From: Pelomonas caseinilytica
Lineage (GTDB): Bacteria > Pseudomonadota > Gammaproteobacteria > Burkholderiales > Burkholderiaceae_C
Length of the DNA stretch: 64,000 bases
Direction of reading: 5' to 3'
NCBI RefSeq assembly: GCF_021353235.1
Contig: NZ_JAJTWT010000002.1
Location: 496,001 to 560,000, forward strand
The notes below the pieces were generated by a model. That model saw nothing but the letters and a program-made list of their open reading frames with translations, ran no database searches and had not been told where the DNA came from. Below, one piece after another: positions 35,448-45,889 of this stretch (the stretch's first letter is position 1; every line of letters starts with the position of its first letter). A program made the translations under genes and the position numbers.

Positions 35448-35714
35448 AGGGCCTGTTCACGCTATGGCAACGGGTCGCGAAGGCCCGCCGCCAGGGGCCA
35501 ATCAAGGCGCGGCACGCCGCCCGCACTGGCGTGCGGGCAAGTGGCGCAACGCCGAGTGGCCCCTGGCGGCGGGCCTTCCAGAAGGGTTGCTACCAGAAAG
35601 GCCGCGTGCGGCGTTGCAAATGCTCGCCGGGTGCACAACCCGGCTCCGCTTTGCGCCTTGCTCACGGCCTTTCTGGTAGCAACGCGACCCGTTGCCATAG
35701 CGTGAACAGGCCCT
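35448..35714. repeat. 267-bp foldback (MITE-like) element with nested inverted repeats
   Basis: The 32-bp ends (35448-35479 and 35683-35714) are perfectly complementary; they start AGGGCCTGTTCACG. Inside are two further perfect stems: a 21-bp one (35480-35500 with 35557-35577) that starts directly at the inner end of the left terminal repeat, and an 18-bp one (35587-35604 with 35665-35682) that ends directly at the right terminal repeat. Each contains a smaller hairpin (8 bp at 35519-35538; 7 bp at 35626-35644). RNA or single-stranded DNA would fold into a nearly fully paired Y. No transposase or target-site duplication was found. It occupies most of a 460-bp intergenic region (35423-35882); the rest of that region shows nothing recognisable. 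Confidence 0.75.
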
Positions 35715-35882
35715 AGCCTAGGCGCAACTGCGGCGCGGCGCGTGTCGGCTCCGGGACAGCGCCTGGGTAGGCGTCCACCTACAGCGCCGGCCTGCAACGA
35801 TTGAAACAAGCTCGCATGCCGCTGCAGCCGGCTTGAAACGCCAGCGACGGAGGATGCCGGCACACGACACCGAAAGCCCCCC

Positions 35883-36668
35883 ATGCCCCACGCCACCCCC
35901 GTCGTCTGCCTGCATTCCAGCGCCTCCAGCGGCCGGCAATGGCGCCGGCTCGCCGCCACCGGTGCCGCCTGGCGCTGGCACACGCCCGACCTCTACGGCC
36001 ACGGCCAACGCCCCGACTGGCCGGAGCTGATGCCGAACCGGCTCGAGGTGGAGGCCCAGGGTGTGCTGGCCGGCCTGCCCTTGGACGCCGGCCTGGCCTT
36101 CCACCTCGTTGGCCACAGCTACGGCGGCGCGGTCGCCCTGCAGCTGGCCCTGCTGCAGCCGGCGCGCGTGCTCTCGCTGACGCTGTACGAGCCCGTCGCC
36201 TTCGGCCTGCTGCCCGGCCCCGAGACCGGCGACGCCGCCTCCATGGAGATCGCCGAGGTCGCGCGGGCACTGACCCTCGCCCTGGCGCGCGCCGACGACT
36301 TCGGCGCCGCGCGGGGCTTCTGCGCCTACTGGCAGGGCCGCGACATCTGGCCGGAGCTGCAGGTCGACCAGCAACTGCGCATGGCCGATGCCATGCCGAC
36401 GGTGAAGCGGCATTTCGACGCCCTCTTCGCCGCACGCTGGACGCCAGCCCAGCTCGCCGGCCTGGACATCCCCGTGCGCCTGCTCTGCGGTACCGCCACC
36501 CGGGCCAGCGCCCGCGCCGTGGCCGCGCGCCTCGCAGAACGCCTGCCACGCGCCTCGCTGCAGATGCTGGAGGGCGCCGACCACATGGCCCCCATCGGCG
36601 AGGCGGCCCGCGTCAATGCGCTGATCCTGGGCTCCCTGGAGCGGCTGCAGCGCCTCGTTGCCGCCTGA
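35883..36668 (+). CDS. Alpha/beta hydrolase
   Basis: A 261-residue alpha/beta-hydrolase-fold enzyme. The oxyanion region VVCLHSSASSGRQWRRL, the nucleophile elbow GHSYGG (serine about residue 80) and the final histidine in LEGADHMAPIGEA form a complete catalytic triad setting with an acid in the penultimate strand. No signal peptide, so cytoplasmic. Substrate unknown. It stands alone: the foldback element lies upstream and a convergent membrane-anchored protein follows after 16 bp. Confidence 0.85.
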   Translation: MPHATPVVCLHSSASSGRQWRRLAATGAAWRWHTPDLYGHGQRPDWPELMPNRLEVEAQGVLAGLPLDAGLAFHLVGHSYGGAVALQLALLQPARVLSLTLYEPVAFGLLPGPETGDAASMEIAEVARALTLALARADDFGAARGFCAYWQGRDIWPELQVDQQLRMADAMPTVKRHFDALFAARWTPAQLAGLDIPVRLLCGTATRASARAVAARLAERLPRASLQMLEGADHMAPIGEAARVNALILGSLERLQRLVAA

Positions 36669-36684
36669 GCCGCACCCCCAGGGC

Positions 36685-37920
36685 TCAGCGCGGCGCCGAG
36701 GCACCGAGGCTGTGCAGATAGGCCAATTCGCCGTCGCGCGCCAGAGCCAGCACCTGCCGGCCGCTGCGGCTGAAGTTGGCGCAACTCAGCTCCGCGGCCC
36801 AGGCCATGCCCTGTTCGGCCATGAGCTGCAGCAGCCGGTTGGCCTCATCCCGCGACACCGCCTGCGGGCTGTGGGGCAGCCCCAAGCCCTCCTCCAGCCT
36901 GTGCAGGATGCGGGCTTCCATGACTTCCGCCGTCGTCGATGGCAGTTGCCTGACCACCGCCTCGCAAAGCTGGCGGCGGTTGGCGTCCTGCACGGCTCCC
37001 ACGCTGCAGGGCGCCATCAAGCCGGAGAGCCCGCTGTCGCCGATCGAGACAGCGTCCTGACCGGCAGCCACCATCAACATCATGGCTTCGCTGGGCGAAG
37101 GGTCGGCGCCGACCACCTCGCCCACGGTCGCGCTGAGCACCCTCGTCTTCAGCGGCCGGTAGCCGCCCTGGCTCAATTGGTAGAGGTCCTGTGCCACGCC
37201 CGCCGCCTCGCCACGCGCCAGGTGGTCGCTGAGCCGCATCAGCACCGGCGTGGCGTCGCCCGGCGCCAGCGCCTGCAGTCTCTCCACGCTGAGAGCCGCG
37301 CAGCTGTCCGGCACGGGGCTCGGCGGGCGCATCTCGGGAGGCATCGCGACGCCGCTGGCCGCAGGCGTGCGCAGCCAGGCCTGCTGGGCGGCATAACCGG
37401 CCAGGTAGGCGAGGTTGCGCCGGCAGGCCCGCAGGGCGATCAGATAGGCGACGGCATCGTCGCTGGAGGCGGCCTGAGTCGCGGCGGCCGACACGTCCTC
37501 CCGGAGCACCGCCGCTGCGACGCGCTGCCGTGGCGTGCCGCCGTCCAGCCGCCGCAGCAGGGCCTGGCGCTCCGCCTCGTAGCGCGCATCCAGGGCCCGA
37601 GCCCAGGCGGGTGGCGGCTGGCCCTCGCGGCGGTCCAGGTCCTCCCGCGCGACGCGGCCATAACCGCAGACCTCGACCGTCCCCGGCAGAGCGGCGGCGG
37701 AGGCCCGAGCCGGCAAGGGCGAGACGGCCTGCATCGGCCTGGGCGGCGCGGCGGCTGAGGCGCCGGACGCGGCGCCCTTCGTCGCGGCCGGTGCAGCTGC
37801 CGAAGACGGCGGGGCCTGCTCGACCGGCGCCTGGTGAAAGCGCCAGCCGAGCAGCGCGGCAAGCGCCACCGCCGCCGCGCCCAGCACCGGCGCGAGCCTC
37901 TTCACCCTTCGCCCCGCCAT
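36685..37920 (-). CDS. Membrane-anchored protein of unknown function, downstream of algR
   Basis: A 411-residue protein I do not recognise. One transmembrane helix near the N-terminus (about residues 9-25, VLGAAAVALAALLGW) is followed by an Ala/Pro-rich linker (30-80) and a helical domain of about 320 residues with scattered cysteines. These include VEVCGYGRV, LIALRACRRN, PDSCAAL, MAPCSVG, RQLCEAV and LSCANF, and may form disulfides in the periplasm. The start at 37920 places the helix properly. It begins 17 bp after the algR stop on the same strand, so it is probably the third gene of the algZ-algR operon and a candidate output or sensor partner. Confidence 0.65.
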   Translation of the reverse strand: MAGRRVKRLAPVLGAAAVALAALLGWRFHQAPVEQAPPSSAAAPAATKGAASGASAAAPPRPMQAVSPLPARASAAALPGTVEVCGYGRVAREDLDRREGQPPPAWARALDARYEAERQALLRRLDGGTPRQRVAAAVLREDVSAAATQAASSDDAVAYLIALRACRRNLAYLAGYAAQQAWLRTPAASGVAMPPEMRPPSPVPDSCAALSVERLQALAPGDATPVLMRLSDHLARGEAAGVAQDLYQLSQGGYRPLKTRVLSATVGEVVGADPSPSEAMMLMVAAGQDAVSIGDSGLSGLMAPCSVGAVQDANRRQLCEAVVRQLPSTTAEVMEARILHRLEEGLGLPHSPQAVSRDEANRLLQLMAEQGMAWAAELSCANFSRSGRQVLALARDGELAYLHSLGASAPR

Positions 37921-37937
37921 GGCGCCTGGCCGGCGCC

Positions 37938-38762
37938 TCAGCGCCCTTGGCCGGCCAGCGCCTCGCGCACCGCCGCGACCTGGCGGCGCGACACGGCCAG
38001 CCACTCGTCCACATGGACGATGCGCACGGCCCAGCTGTCGGCGGCCTCGGCCGAGCCATCGCCGCCATCGAGTTCGCCGAAGCTCGTCGGCGCATGCCGC
38101 TCCAGCTCGCGCACCGCCCAGCGTGCCACCAGGGCGTTGCGGTGCACGCGCAGAAAGCGGTCGCCCAGGCGCTGCTCCAGGTCCGACAGGGCGCCGTCCA
38201 TCACATGCGTCTCGCTCGCCGTGCGCAGCGTCAGGTACTTGAGTTCGGCCTTGAAGTACAGCACCTCGGACACGGGCACGCGCAGCAGCCGGCCGCGGTC
38301 GGTCAGCGTGATGAACTCGGCCGGGTCGGGCGCGGCGGGAGCCGCGGCGGGCTGGCCGGTCTGCGCGGCGGCGCGCTCGGCCAGGCGCTGGGCCGCCCGG
38401 GCCAGCGCCGCCTGCAGCCGCTCGCGGCGCACGGGCTTGGTGAGGTAGTCCAGGGCGTCGAGCTCGAAGGCGCGCAGCGCATGCATGGCGTGGGCCGTGA
38501 CGAAGATGATCAGCGGCGCCGGCAGCCCCGGCTGGCGCTGGGCGAGGCTGTCGGCGAATTGCAGGCCGTCGGCACCGGGCATCTGCACGTCCAGCAGCAC
38601 CACGTCGCAGCCGTGCTCGCGCAGCCAGGCCGCCGCCTGCGAACCGGTGGCGGCCTCGGCCACGACCTCGCAGCGGGGCTCCTGGATGGCGTCCAGCAGG
38701 CCGCGCAGGCGCAGCCGGGCCAGGGGTTCGTCGTCGACGAGAAGGATGCGCAAGGGAGTCAT
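37938..38762 (-). CDS. algR: LytTR-family response regulator (AlgR-like)
   Basis: A 274-residue response regulator with receiver (ILLVDDEPLARLRLRGLL; phospho-acceptor D58 in LLDVQMPGADG; TKPVRRERL lysine) and a C-terminal LytTR DNA-binding domain (ITLTDRGRLLRVPVSEVLYFKAELKYLTLRT...RFLRVHRNALVA). A linker rich in Ala/Gln (about 135-150) joins them. Its start overlaps the kinase stop (ATGA, 38759-38762). Together with argH, this mirrors the argH-algZ-algR arrangement of Pseudomonas, where AlgR controls exopolysaccharide and type IV pili; the targets here are not known. The symbol is assigned by similarity and context. Confidence 0.85.
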   Translation of the reverse strand: MTPLRILLVDDEPLARLRLRGLLDAIQEPRCEVVAEAATGSQAAAWLREHGCDVVLLDVQMPGADGLQFADSLAQRQPGLPAPLIIFVTAHAMHALRAFELDALDYLTKPVRRERLQAALARAAQRLAERAAAQTGQPAAAPAAPDPAEFITLTDRGRLLRVPVSEVLYFKAELKYLTLRTASETHVMDGALSDLEQRLGDRFLRVHRNALVARWAVRELERHAPTSFGELDGGDGSAEAADSWAVRIVHVDEWLAVSRRQVAAVREALAGQGR

Positions 38763-39868
38763 AGCGGCACCTGTAGGCGCAGGGCGAAGCGGGTGGGACT
38801 GGCGTCGATGTCGAAGCGGGCCGCCACGTCGTGCATGAGCTTCAGGCGCTGGCGCACGTTGCGCAGGGCCAGCCCGTGGCCCACGGTGAGCGCCGGCGCG
38901 CCCACGGTGTTGACGATGCGGATCTCGACCTCGGCGCCGTGGCGCTGCGTGGTCACCTCCAGCTCGCCACCTTCGTCGTTGGGCTCGACGCCGTGGCGCA
39001 CGGCGTTCTCCACCAGCGGCTGCAGCAGCAGGGGCGGCACGCGGGCGGCGTCGGCCTCGGGGTCGAGATGCCAGATGACCCGCAGCCGCTTGCCGAAGCG
39101 GATCTGCTCGATGGCGAGGTAACGGCGCGCCAGCTCGATCTCCTCGCCGAGCGTCACGGAGGCGCTCGAATCGGCGAGGGCGACGCGGAAGAGCTCGGCC
39201 AGGTCCTCCAGCACGCTTTCCGCGCGGGCCGGGTCGACCTGCACCAGGGCGATGGCGCTGTTGAGGGTGTTGAAGAGGAAATGCGGCCGGATGCGCGACT
39301 GCAGCTCCACGAGCTGGGCCAGGGCGTCGGCCGGACGCTGGGTGTGCTCGCGCAGCTTGAGCCAGGCCAGCAGCAGGGCCGCGCCGCTGGCGCCGCAGGC
39401 GGCGATGCTGCCGATGCGCCAGAGGCCGGGCGGCTCCTCGCTGGTGAGGCTGAGCAGGGCGAAGCCCGAGAGCGCGCCGATCGCGCCGAGAGCCATCAGC
39501 ACCGCCCACTGGGCGGGTTCGGGCAGCCGGGGCCACAGCCGCTTGGCGGCGCAGACGGTGAGCAGCCAGGACAGCACCGCGAACATCGTCACGACGGTGC
39601 CGTTGGCCGTCAGCGCGAGCCACTGCGAGGCATCCTTGGCCACGACGGCGGCCCCCAGCGCCAGCAGCAGCTGCACGCCCAGGACTGCGCGCAACACCAG
39701 GCCGACGTGGCAGACGTCGAAGGCGCGGGTCGGGTCCAGCAGCGGGGCGGTGTTCAGCTCGGGCAGCTCGGGCAGCTCGGTGGCCCCGAAGCCCAGCCAC
39801 TGGCTCAACTGCATGGACTCGTGCCAGACGCTGTGGCGGGGCTGGGCGCGACGCTTGAAGAAGAGCAT
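38759..39868 (-). CDS. algZ: LytS/AlgZ-type sensor histidine kinase
   Basis: A 369-residue kinase of the His_kinase (LytS/YehU) family. It has four to five predicted transmembrane helices between about 55 and 170, then the phospho-acceptor H196 in RIRPHFLFNTLNS and a C-terminal ATPase domain with LLLQPLVENAVRHGVEP and GHGLALRNVRQRL. Start at 39868 (MLFFKRR) is chosen; an in-frame ATG at 39928 is possible, and neither has a strong ribosome-binding site. Divergent from argH, with 88 bp between starts (28 bp if the longer form is used). Translationally coupled to the LytTR regulator. Confidence 0.88.
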   Translation of the reverse strand: MLFFKRRAQPRHSVWHESMQLSQWLGFGATELPELPELNTAPLLDPTRAFDVCHVGLVLRAVLGVQLLLALGAAVVAKDASQWLALTANGTVVTMFAVLSWLLTVCAAKRLWPRLPEPAQWAVLMALGAIGALSGFALLSLTSEEPPGLWRIGSIAACGASGAALLLAWLKLREHTQRPADALAQLVELQSRIRPHFLFNTLNSAIALVQVDPARAESVLEDLAELFRVALADSSASVTLGEEIELARRYLAIEQIRFGKRLRVIWHLDPEADAARVPPLLLQPLVENAVRHGVEPNDEGGELEVTTQRHGAEVEIRIVNTVGAPALTVGHGLALRNVRQRLKLMHDVAARFDIDASPTRFALRLQVPL

Positions 39869-39955
39869 GGCGGGGCGGTGGCGGGTGGCGTTTCGGCTGG
39901 CGTTCGATAATCCCGGGTTGCGGCGCATTTTGCGCGCTGAATCCGCACGTTCTCC

Positions 39956-41353
<1,398 letters not shown>

Positions 41354-41398
41354 GTTGCCTCAAAGCCGCCGAAGCCACGCCTGACTAGCATCCGCCGA

Positions 41399-41869
41399 AT
41401 GACTACCCTCGCCTGGACCGACAACCTCGTCCTCAGCCAGCCCCGGCTGGACACCACCCACCAGGAGTTCGTCGAGCTGCTGAACGCCTACGGCGACGCC
41501 CTGGACCGCGGCGAGGATGCCCTGCCCGCCTTCCATGCGCTGCTGACCCACACGGAGCAGCACTTCGCGATGGAGGAGGACTGGATGGCCCGCTGCGGCT
41601 TCGACCCGCAGAACTGCCATGCCGGCCAGCACAAGATGGTGCTGGACGTGATGCGCGAGGCGCTGCGCTACGCGACCGAGCTGAAGGACCGCGAGCCGCT
41701 CAAGATCCTGCGCACCGAGCTGGCGGGCTGGTTTCCCCAGCACGCCGAGATGATGGACGCGGCCCTGGTGTTCACCATGCAGCAGGTCGGCTTCGACCCC
41801 ACCACCGGCGAATGCCGCGAGCCGCTGGCGGTCGCCAGCCACGGCTGCGGTTCGAGCAGCTGCGGCTGA
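41399..41869 (+). CDS. Bacteriohemerythrin
   Basis: A 156-residue single-domain hemerythrin with all seven di-iron ligands in the canonical pattern: H21, H55 and E59 (HFAME), H74 and H78 (HAGQH), H115 and D120 (HAEMMD). It should bind O2 reversibly and may deliver oxygen to enzymes or act as an oxygen sensor. The C-terminus carries an extra CGSSSCG tail (cysteines at about 150 and 155) not needed for the fold, a possible metal or redox site. It follows argH by 45 bp on the same strand and may be co-transcribed. Position next to the algZR locus is of unknown meaning. Confidence 0.93.
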   Translation: MTTLAWTDNLVLSQPRLDTTHQEFVELLNAYGDALDRGEDALPAFHALLTHTEQHFAMEEDWMARCGFDPQNCHAGQHKMVLDVMREALRYATELKDREPLKILRTELAGWFPQHAEMMDAALVFTMQQVGFDPTTGECREPLAVASHGCGSSSCG

Positions 41870-41905
41870 GCGCCGTCGGCGAGGCCGGCCTGGCCGGCCT
41901 GCCGC

Positions 41906-43876
41906 TCACTTCTTCAGGTAGTCGAAGAAGGCCTGCGAGTTCGACTCGCGGCCGAGGAAGTCCTTGACCAGCTCGGGCGCCGGCTTCTGCGCGCCCTGGG
42001 CCAGCACGCCGTCGCGGTAGCGCTTGCCCACCGCCGGATCGAGCTTGTCGGCAGCGAAGGCGGTGCGCAGGTCCATGGCGACGACGAGGCTCCACAGGTA
42101 GCCGTAGTAGCCCGCGCCATAGCTGCCCGCGATGTGGGCGAAGCCGGCAGGGAACATCGTGCCCGGCACGTAGCCCAGCGGCGTGGCGCCTTCCATCCGG
42201 GCCCACAGCGGCAGCGGCTCGGGCTTGGCGCTTTGGTGCAGGGCCAGGTCGTAGCTCGCGTACAGGTGCTGGCGGCCGAAAAGCCCGCCCTTGCCGTAGT
42301 GCTTGGCGGCCGTCGCCTGCTCGACCATGGCATCCGGCACCGGCTTGCACTCGGCGCAGACCTCCTGCATGAGCTTGAGCACCTTCTTGTCGTAGACCCA
42401 GTCCTCCAGCATCTGCGAGGGCGCCTCGACGAAGTCGTGCATCACGCTCGTGCCCGCGGTCGCCGCATAGCGGGTGTTGGACAGGTCGACGTGCACCGCG
42501 TGGCCCAGCTCGTGCAGCAGGGTCTCGACCTCGTCCAGCGTCAGGCCGTTGCGGTCGAAGTTGACGACCAGGGCCGCGGCCGGCGTGCGGGCGATGCGCG
42601 TGGCGCTGCCGCGCAGCGGCCAGACGGCGGCGTGGTTGTACTTGCCCTCGCGGGGGTAGAGGTCGACGTAGAGCTGGCCGATGGCCTTGCCGGACGCCGC
42701 GTCGCTGACGACATAGGTCTGCGCCTCGTCATGCCAGAGCGGGTTGGCGATGCGCTCGTACTTCACGCCCATCAGCTTCTCGATGATGTGCATGGCGAAC
42801 TGCAGGCTGGCCTGCGGCGGGAAGTAGGGCCGGAAGGCGTTCTGGTCGACGCTGAACTTCTCGCGCTTGACGCGCTCGCTGTAGAAGGATGCGTCCCAGC
42901 GCTGCACCGTCGTCTGCTCCAGCGGCGTGCCCAGGTGCTGGGCCTTGTTGGCGCGCAGCTCCTGCAGCTCGGCCTTCTCGCGCTCGTTGACGGCACCCGT
43001 CACCGAGTCGAGGAAGCGCGTGGCCGTGGCGCCGTCCTTGGCCATGCGGCGGCGCAGGTTGAAGTCGACGTAGTTGCCATAACCGAAGAGCTTGGCGTAC
43101 TCGGCGCGCAGCGTGGCGATCTGGGCCAGCAGGTCGAGGTTGGCCTGGCCGCCCTCGTTGGTCTTGGCCCGCCACATGCGCTCGCGCGCCTCGGCGCTCT
43201 CGGCGCTGCGCATCACGGGCACGTAGCTCGGATAGTCCACGCCCAGGACGATGCGCCCCTGGTCGTCGCGCTTGGCCTTCTCCCAGACGCTGGCCGGCAC
43301 GCCCTTGAGCTCGGCCTCGGTGAAGACGACCTTGGTGCCGGCGTCGCGGATGTTCTTGTTGAACTGCTGGTCGAGCTCGGTGAGCTTGTCCAGGATCTGC
43401 TTGGCGCGCTGGCGCTTGGGCTTGGGCAGGGCCACGCCGCTGTCCTCGAACTGGCCCGAGGCCAGGCGCACGAACTCGGCGTCGATGCCGTCCTTCTTCG
43501 GCGCCTTCTGCAGCGCGCGGTAGAGCTTCTCGTTCTGGCCGAGGCTGGAGCCGAAGTCGGCCCAGCGCAGCGAGCACTCCTGGGCCGCGTCGCGCACCGC
43601 CTTGTCGGGGTGGACGTTGAGGACGAAGTCGGTCGGACCCTGGTGGTCCTCGAGATAGACCGTCAGGTCGTCGTAGGCGGCCAGCCAGCCGCCATCGACC
43701 TTGCGCTTCTCGAGCAGGGCAACACGCTGGCGGGCGCCCTTGAGGCCGGCGTCGCAGCTGGTCTTGATGTCGCCGGCGGTATGGAAGGCGGGGAAGTTGG
43801 GACCGGGCAGTTGGGGTTGTGCCTGGGCCGCGGCGGCGAGCGCCAGCGCGGCCAGGGAGGTGAGGACGGGTTTCAT
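41906..43876 (-). CDS. M3-family metallopeptidase (thimet oligopeptidase-like), secreted
   Basis: A 656-residue M3 peptidase. The zinc motif HELGH is at 455-459 within LLHELGHAVHVDLS, followed by the family's DFVEAPSQMLEDW region that provides the third ligand. An N-terminal signal peptide (1-19, ending AQAQ) sends it to the periplasm, unlike cytoplasmic OpdA/Dcp-type enzymes. A good ribosome-binding site (AAGGAGA) precedes the ATG. It probably degrades short peptides. It is downstream of prpE on the same strand but separated by a hairpin, so co-transcription is doubtful. Confidence 0.93.
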   Translation of the reverse strand: MKPVLTSLAALALAAAAQAQPQLPGPNFPAFHTAGDIKTSCDAGLKGARQRVALLEKRKVDGGWLAAYDDLTVYLEDHQGPTDFVLNVHPDKAVRDAAQECSLRWADFGSSLGQNEKLYRALQKAPKKDGIDAEFVRLASGQFEDSGVALPKPKRQRAKQILDKLTELDQQFNKNIRDAGTKVVFTEAELKGVPASVWEKAKRDDQGRIVLGVDYPSYVPVMRSAESAEARERMWRAKTNEGGQANLDLLAQIATLRAEYAKLFGYGNYVDFNLRRRMAKDGATATRFLDSVTGAVNEREKAELQELRANKAQHLGTPLEQTTVQRWDASFYSERVKREKFSVDQNAFRPYFPPQASLQFAMHIIEKLMGVKYERIANPLWHDEAQTYVVSDAASGKAIGQLYVDLYPREGKYNHAAVWPLRGSATRIARTPAAALVVNFDRNGLTLDEVETLLHELGHAVHVDLSNTRYAATAGTSVMHDFVEAPSQMLEDWVYDKKVLKLMQEVCAECKPVPDAMVEQATAAKHYGKGGLFGRQHLYASYDLALHQSAKPEPLPLWARMEGATPLGYVPGTMFPAGFAHIAGSYGAGYYGYLWSLVVAMDLRTAFAADKLDPAVGKRYRDGVLAQGAQKPAPELVKDFLGRESNSQAFFDYLKK

Positions 43877-43904
43877 CGCGTCTCCTTGTGGGAAGGCCGC
43901 GATT

Positions 43905-43926
43905 CTCCCGGGCGCCGGCCCGGGAG
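43905..43926 (-). terminator. Hairpin downstream of prpE
   Basis: A 9-bp perfect stem (CTCCCGGGC / GCCCGGGAG, loop GCCG) lies 15 nt after the prpE stop and 28 nt before the M3 peptidase start. No T-run follows. It may separate the two transcripts or simply stabilise the prpE 3' end. Confidence 0.45.
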
Positions 43927-43941
43927 CCGTTCTTCACACCC

Positions 43942-45858
43942 CTACTTGTGCAGCAGGGTTTTTACCTGAGCGAGGGCGCCTGGGTCGTCCATCGTCGTCA
44001 AGTCGCCGGGGTCGCGGCCTTCGGCGACCGCCTGCAGGGCGCGGCGCAGCAGCTTGCCGGAGCGCGTCTTGGGCAGCACGCTGACGAAGAGCACGCGCGA
44101 AGGCCGCGCCACGGCGCCCAGTTGCTCGTCCACGCGCTTCATGATCTGGCCCTCCAGGGCCAGGGCCGCCTCGGGCGTGGCCGGCGTCTCGCGCGGCACG
44201 GCGAAGGCGAGCGCGACCTGGCCCTTCAAGGTGTCGGCCACGCCCACGACGGCCACCTCGGCCACGGCCGCATGGCCCGAGATGCACTCCTCGATCTCGC
44301 GCGTGCCCAGCCGGTGGCCGGCCACGTTGATGACGTCGTCGGTGCGGCCGAGGATGAAGGTGTAGCCGTCGGCGTCGCGCAGGCCCCAGTCGAAGGTCGA
44401 ATACACCTGCCGCCCCGGCACGCTGCTCCAGTAGGTGTTGACGAAGCGGGCGTCGTCGCCCCAGACCGTCTGCAGGCAGCCCGGCGGCAGCGGGTGCTCG
44501 ATGACGAGCACGCCCTTCTGGTCGGGCGAGCTCAGCTCCTCGCCGGTGTTCTCGTCGAGCAGCTTCACGCCGTAGCCGTACATCGGCATGCCAGGCGAGC
44601 CGAAGCGCGTGGGCACCGGGTCGACGCCGGGGATGTGGTTGGCCACCGTCAGCAGCGGCCAGCCGGTCTCGGTCTGCCAGTAGTTGTCGACGATGGGCAC
44701 CGCCAGGCCTTCGGCGATCCAGCGCGCCGTCGGCTCGTCCAGCGGCTCTCCGGCCAGGAACAGGGCACGCAGGCTGGAGAGGTCGTGGCGCTTGAGCAGG
44801 GCGGGGTCGTGCTTCTTGAGCACGCGCACGGCGGTCGGCGCGCTGAACATCACTGTCACCCGGTATTTTTCGACCAGGCTCCACCAGATGGCCGCGTCAG
44901 GGTTGACGGGCAGGCCTTCGTACATCAGCGTGGCCATGCCGGCGATGAGCGGGCCGTAGATGATGTAGCTGTGGCCGACGACCCAGCCGATGTCGCTGGT
45001 AGAGAAATACGTCTCGCCGGCCTTACCGCCGAAGATGTAGTCCATGCTCGTGGCCAGGGCCACGGCATAGCCGCCGACATCGCGCTGTACGCCCTTGGGC
45101 TTGCCGGTGGTGCCGCTGGTGTAGAGGGTGTAGCTGACGCTGTTGGACTCCAGCCAGGTCACCGGCACACGGCTGCCCAGGTAGGTGGCGCGCAGCGTGG
45201 CGTAGTCGAGGTCGCGGCCGGCCACGGGCGTGAAGGCGGCGAGGCCGCGGTCCACCATCAGCACCTTGGCGGGCTTGTGGGCAGCGAGCGAAATGGCTTC
45301 GTCGAGCAAGGGTTTGTAAGCGACGACCTTCCCGCCGCGGCTGCCGGCATCGGCGCTGACGACGAGCTTGGGCGTGGCGTCGTCGATGCGGCTCGCCAGG
45401 GCGACCGAGGCGAAGCCGCCGAACACCACCGAGTGCACGGCGCCGATGCGGGCGCAGGCCAGCATGGCGAAGGCCGCCTCGGGGATCATGGGCATGTAGA
45501 TGAGCACACGGTCGCCCTGGCCCACGCCCTCGGCCTGCAGCATGGCCGCGAAGGCCTCCACCTCGGCCTGCAGCTCGGCGAAGCTGTAGACCTTCTCCTG
45601 CCCCACCTCGGTGGAGACCCAGATCAGCGCGCGGTCATCGGGCCGCTTGGCGGCATGCCGGTCCACGGCGTTGTGGCAGAGGTTGGTGGTGCCGCCGACG
45701 AACCAGCGCGCGAAGGGCGGATTGCTGGCGTCGCAGATCTGCTGCGGCGGGGTCTGCCAGTCGATGCGCCGGGCCTGCTCGGCCCAGAAGGCATCGCGTT
45801 CGACGAGGGAGCGGCGGTGGAAGTCGGCATAGGTCGTCATGTCCGCCAGTGTGGTCAT
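43942..45858 (-). CDS. prpE: Propionyl-CoA synthetase (propionate-CoA ligase)
   Basis: A 638-residue AMP-forming acyl-CoA synthetase. It has the P-loop-like YTSGTTGKPKG, the QRDVGGYAVALATSMDYIF segment typical of PrpE, DNYWQTETGWP, and the catalytic lysine motif PKTRSGKLLRR at the C-terminus, the usual site of inhibitory acetylation. The RDVGGY variant separates PrpE from acetyl-CoA synthetase. It activates propionate for the methylcitrate cycle; no prpBCD genes are nearby. The start at 45858 is used, with an in-frame ATG at 45840 as an alternative. A palindrome lies 18 bp upstream. Confidence 0.88.
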   Translation of the reverse strand: MTTLADMTTYADFHRRSLVERDAFWAEQARRIDWQTPPQQICDASNPPFARWFVGGTTNLCHNAVDRHAAKRPDDRALIWVSTEVGQEKVYSFAELQAEVEAFAAMLQAEGVGQGDRVLIYMPMIPEAAFAMLACARIGAVHSVVFGGFASVALASRIDDATPKLVVSADAGSRGGKVVAYKPLLDEAISLAAHKPAKVLMVDRGLAAFTPVAGRDLDYATLRATYLGSRVPVTWLESNSVSYTLYTSGTTGKPKGVQRDVGGYAVALATSMDYIFGGKAGETYFSTSDIGWVVGHSYIIYGPLIAGMATLMYEGLPVNPDAAIWWSLVEKYRVTVMFSAPTAVRVLKKHDPALLKRHDLSSLRALFLAGEPLDEPTARWIAEGLAVPIVDNYWQTETGWPLLTVANHIPGVDPVPTRFGSPGMPMYGYGVKLLDENTGEELSSPDQKGVLVIEHPLPPGCLQTVWGDDARFVNTYWSSVPGRQVYSTFDWGLRDADGYTFILGRTDDVINVAGHRLGTREIEECISGHAAVAEVAVVGVADTLKGQVALAFAVPRETPATPEAALALEGQIMKRVDEQLGAVARPSRVLFVSVLPKTRSGKLLRRALQAVAEGRDPGDLTTMDDPGALAQVKTLLHK

Positions 45859-45875
45859 GCACCACTGACGACAGT

Positions 45876-45889
45876 CTGACCTGGGTCAG
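45876..45889. promoter_or_regulatory. Palindrome upstream of prpE
   Basis: CTGACC-TG-GGTCAG, a perfect 6-bp inverted repeat centred 24 bp upstream of the prpE start. It may be a binding site for a regulator of prpE. No partner regulator is in the window, so this is tentative. Confidence 0.3.

Noticed and set aside
35462-35983. Open frames spanning the foldback element
   Set aside because: They are produced by the inverted repeats themselves; the palindromic layout makes coding function unlikely.
42134-43969. 611-residue plus-strand open frame over the M3 peptidase
   Set aside because: Antisense shadow; the HELGH peptidase is the true gene.
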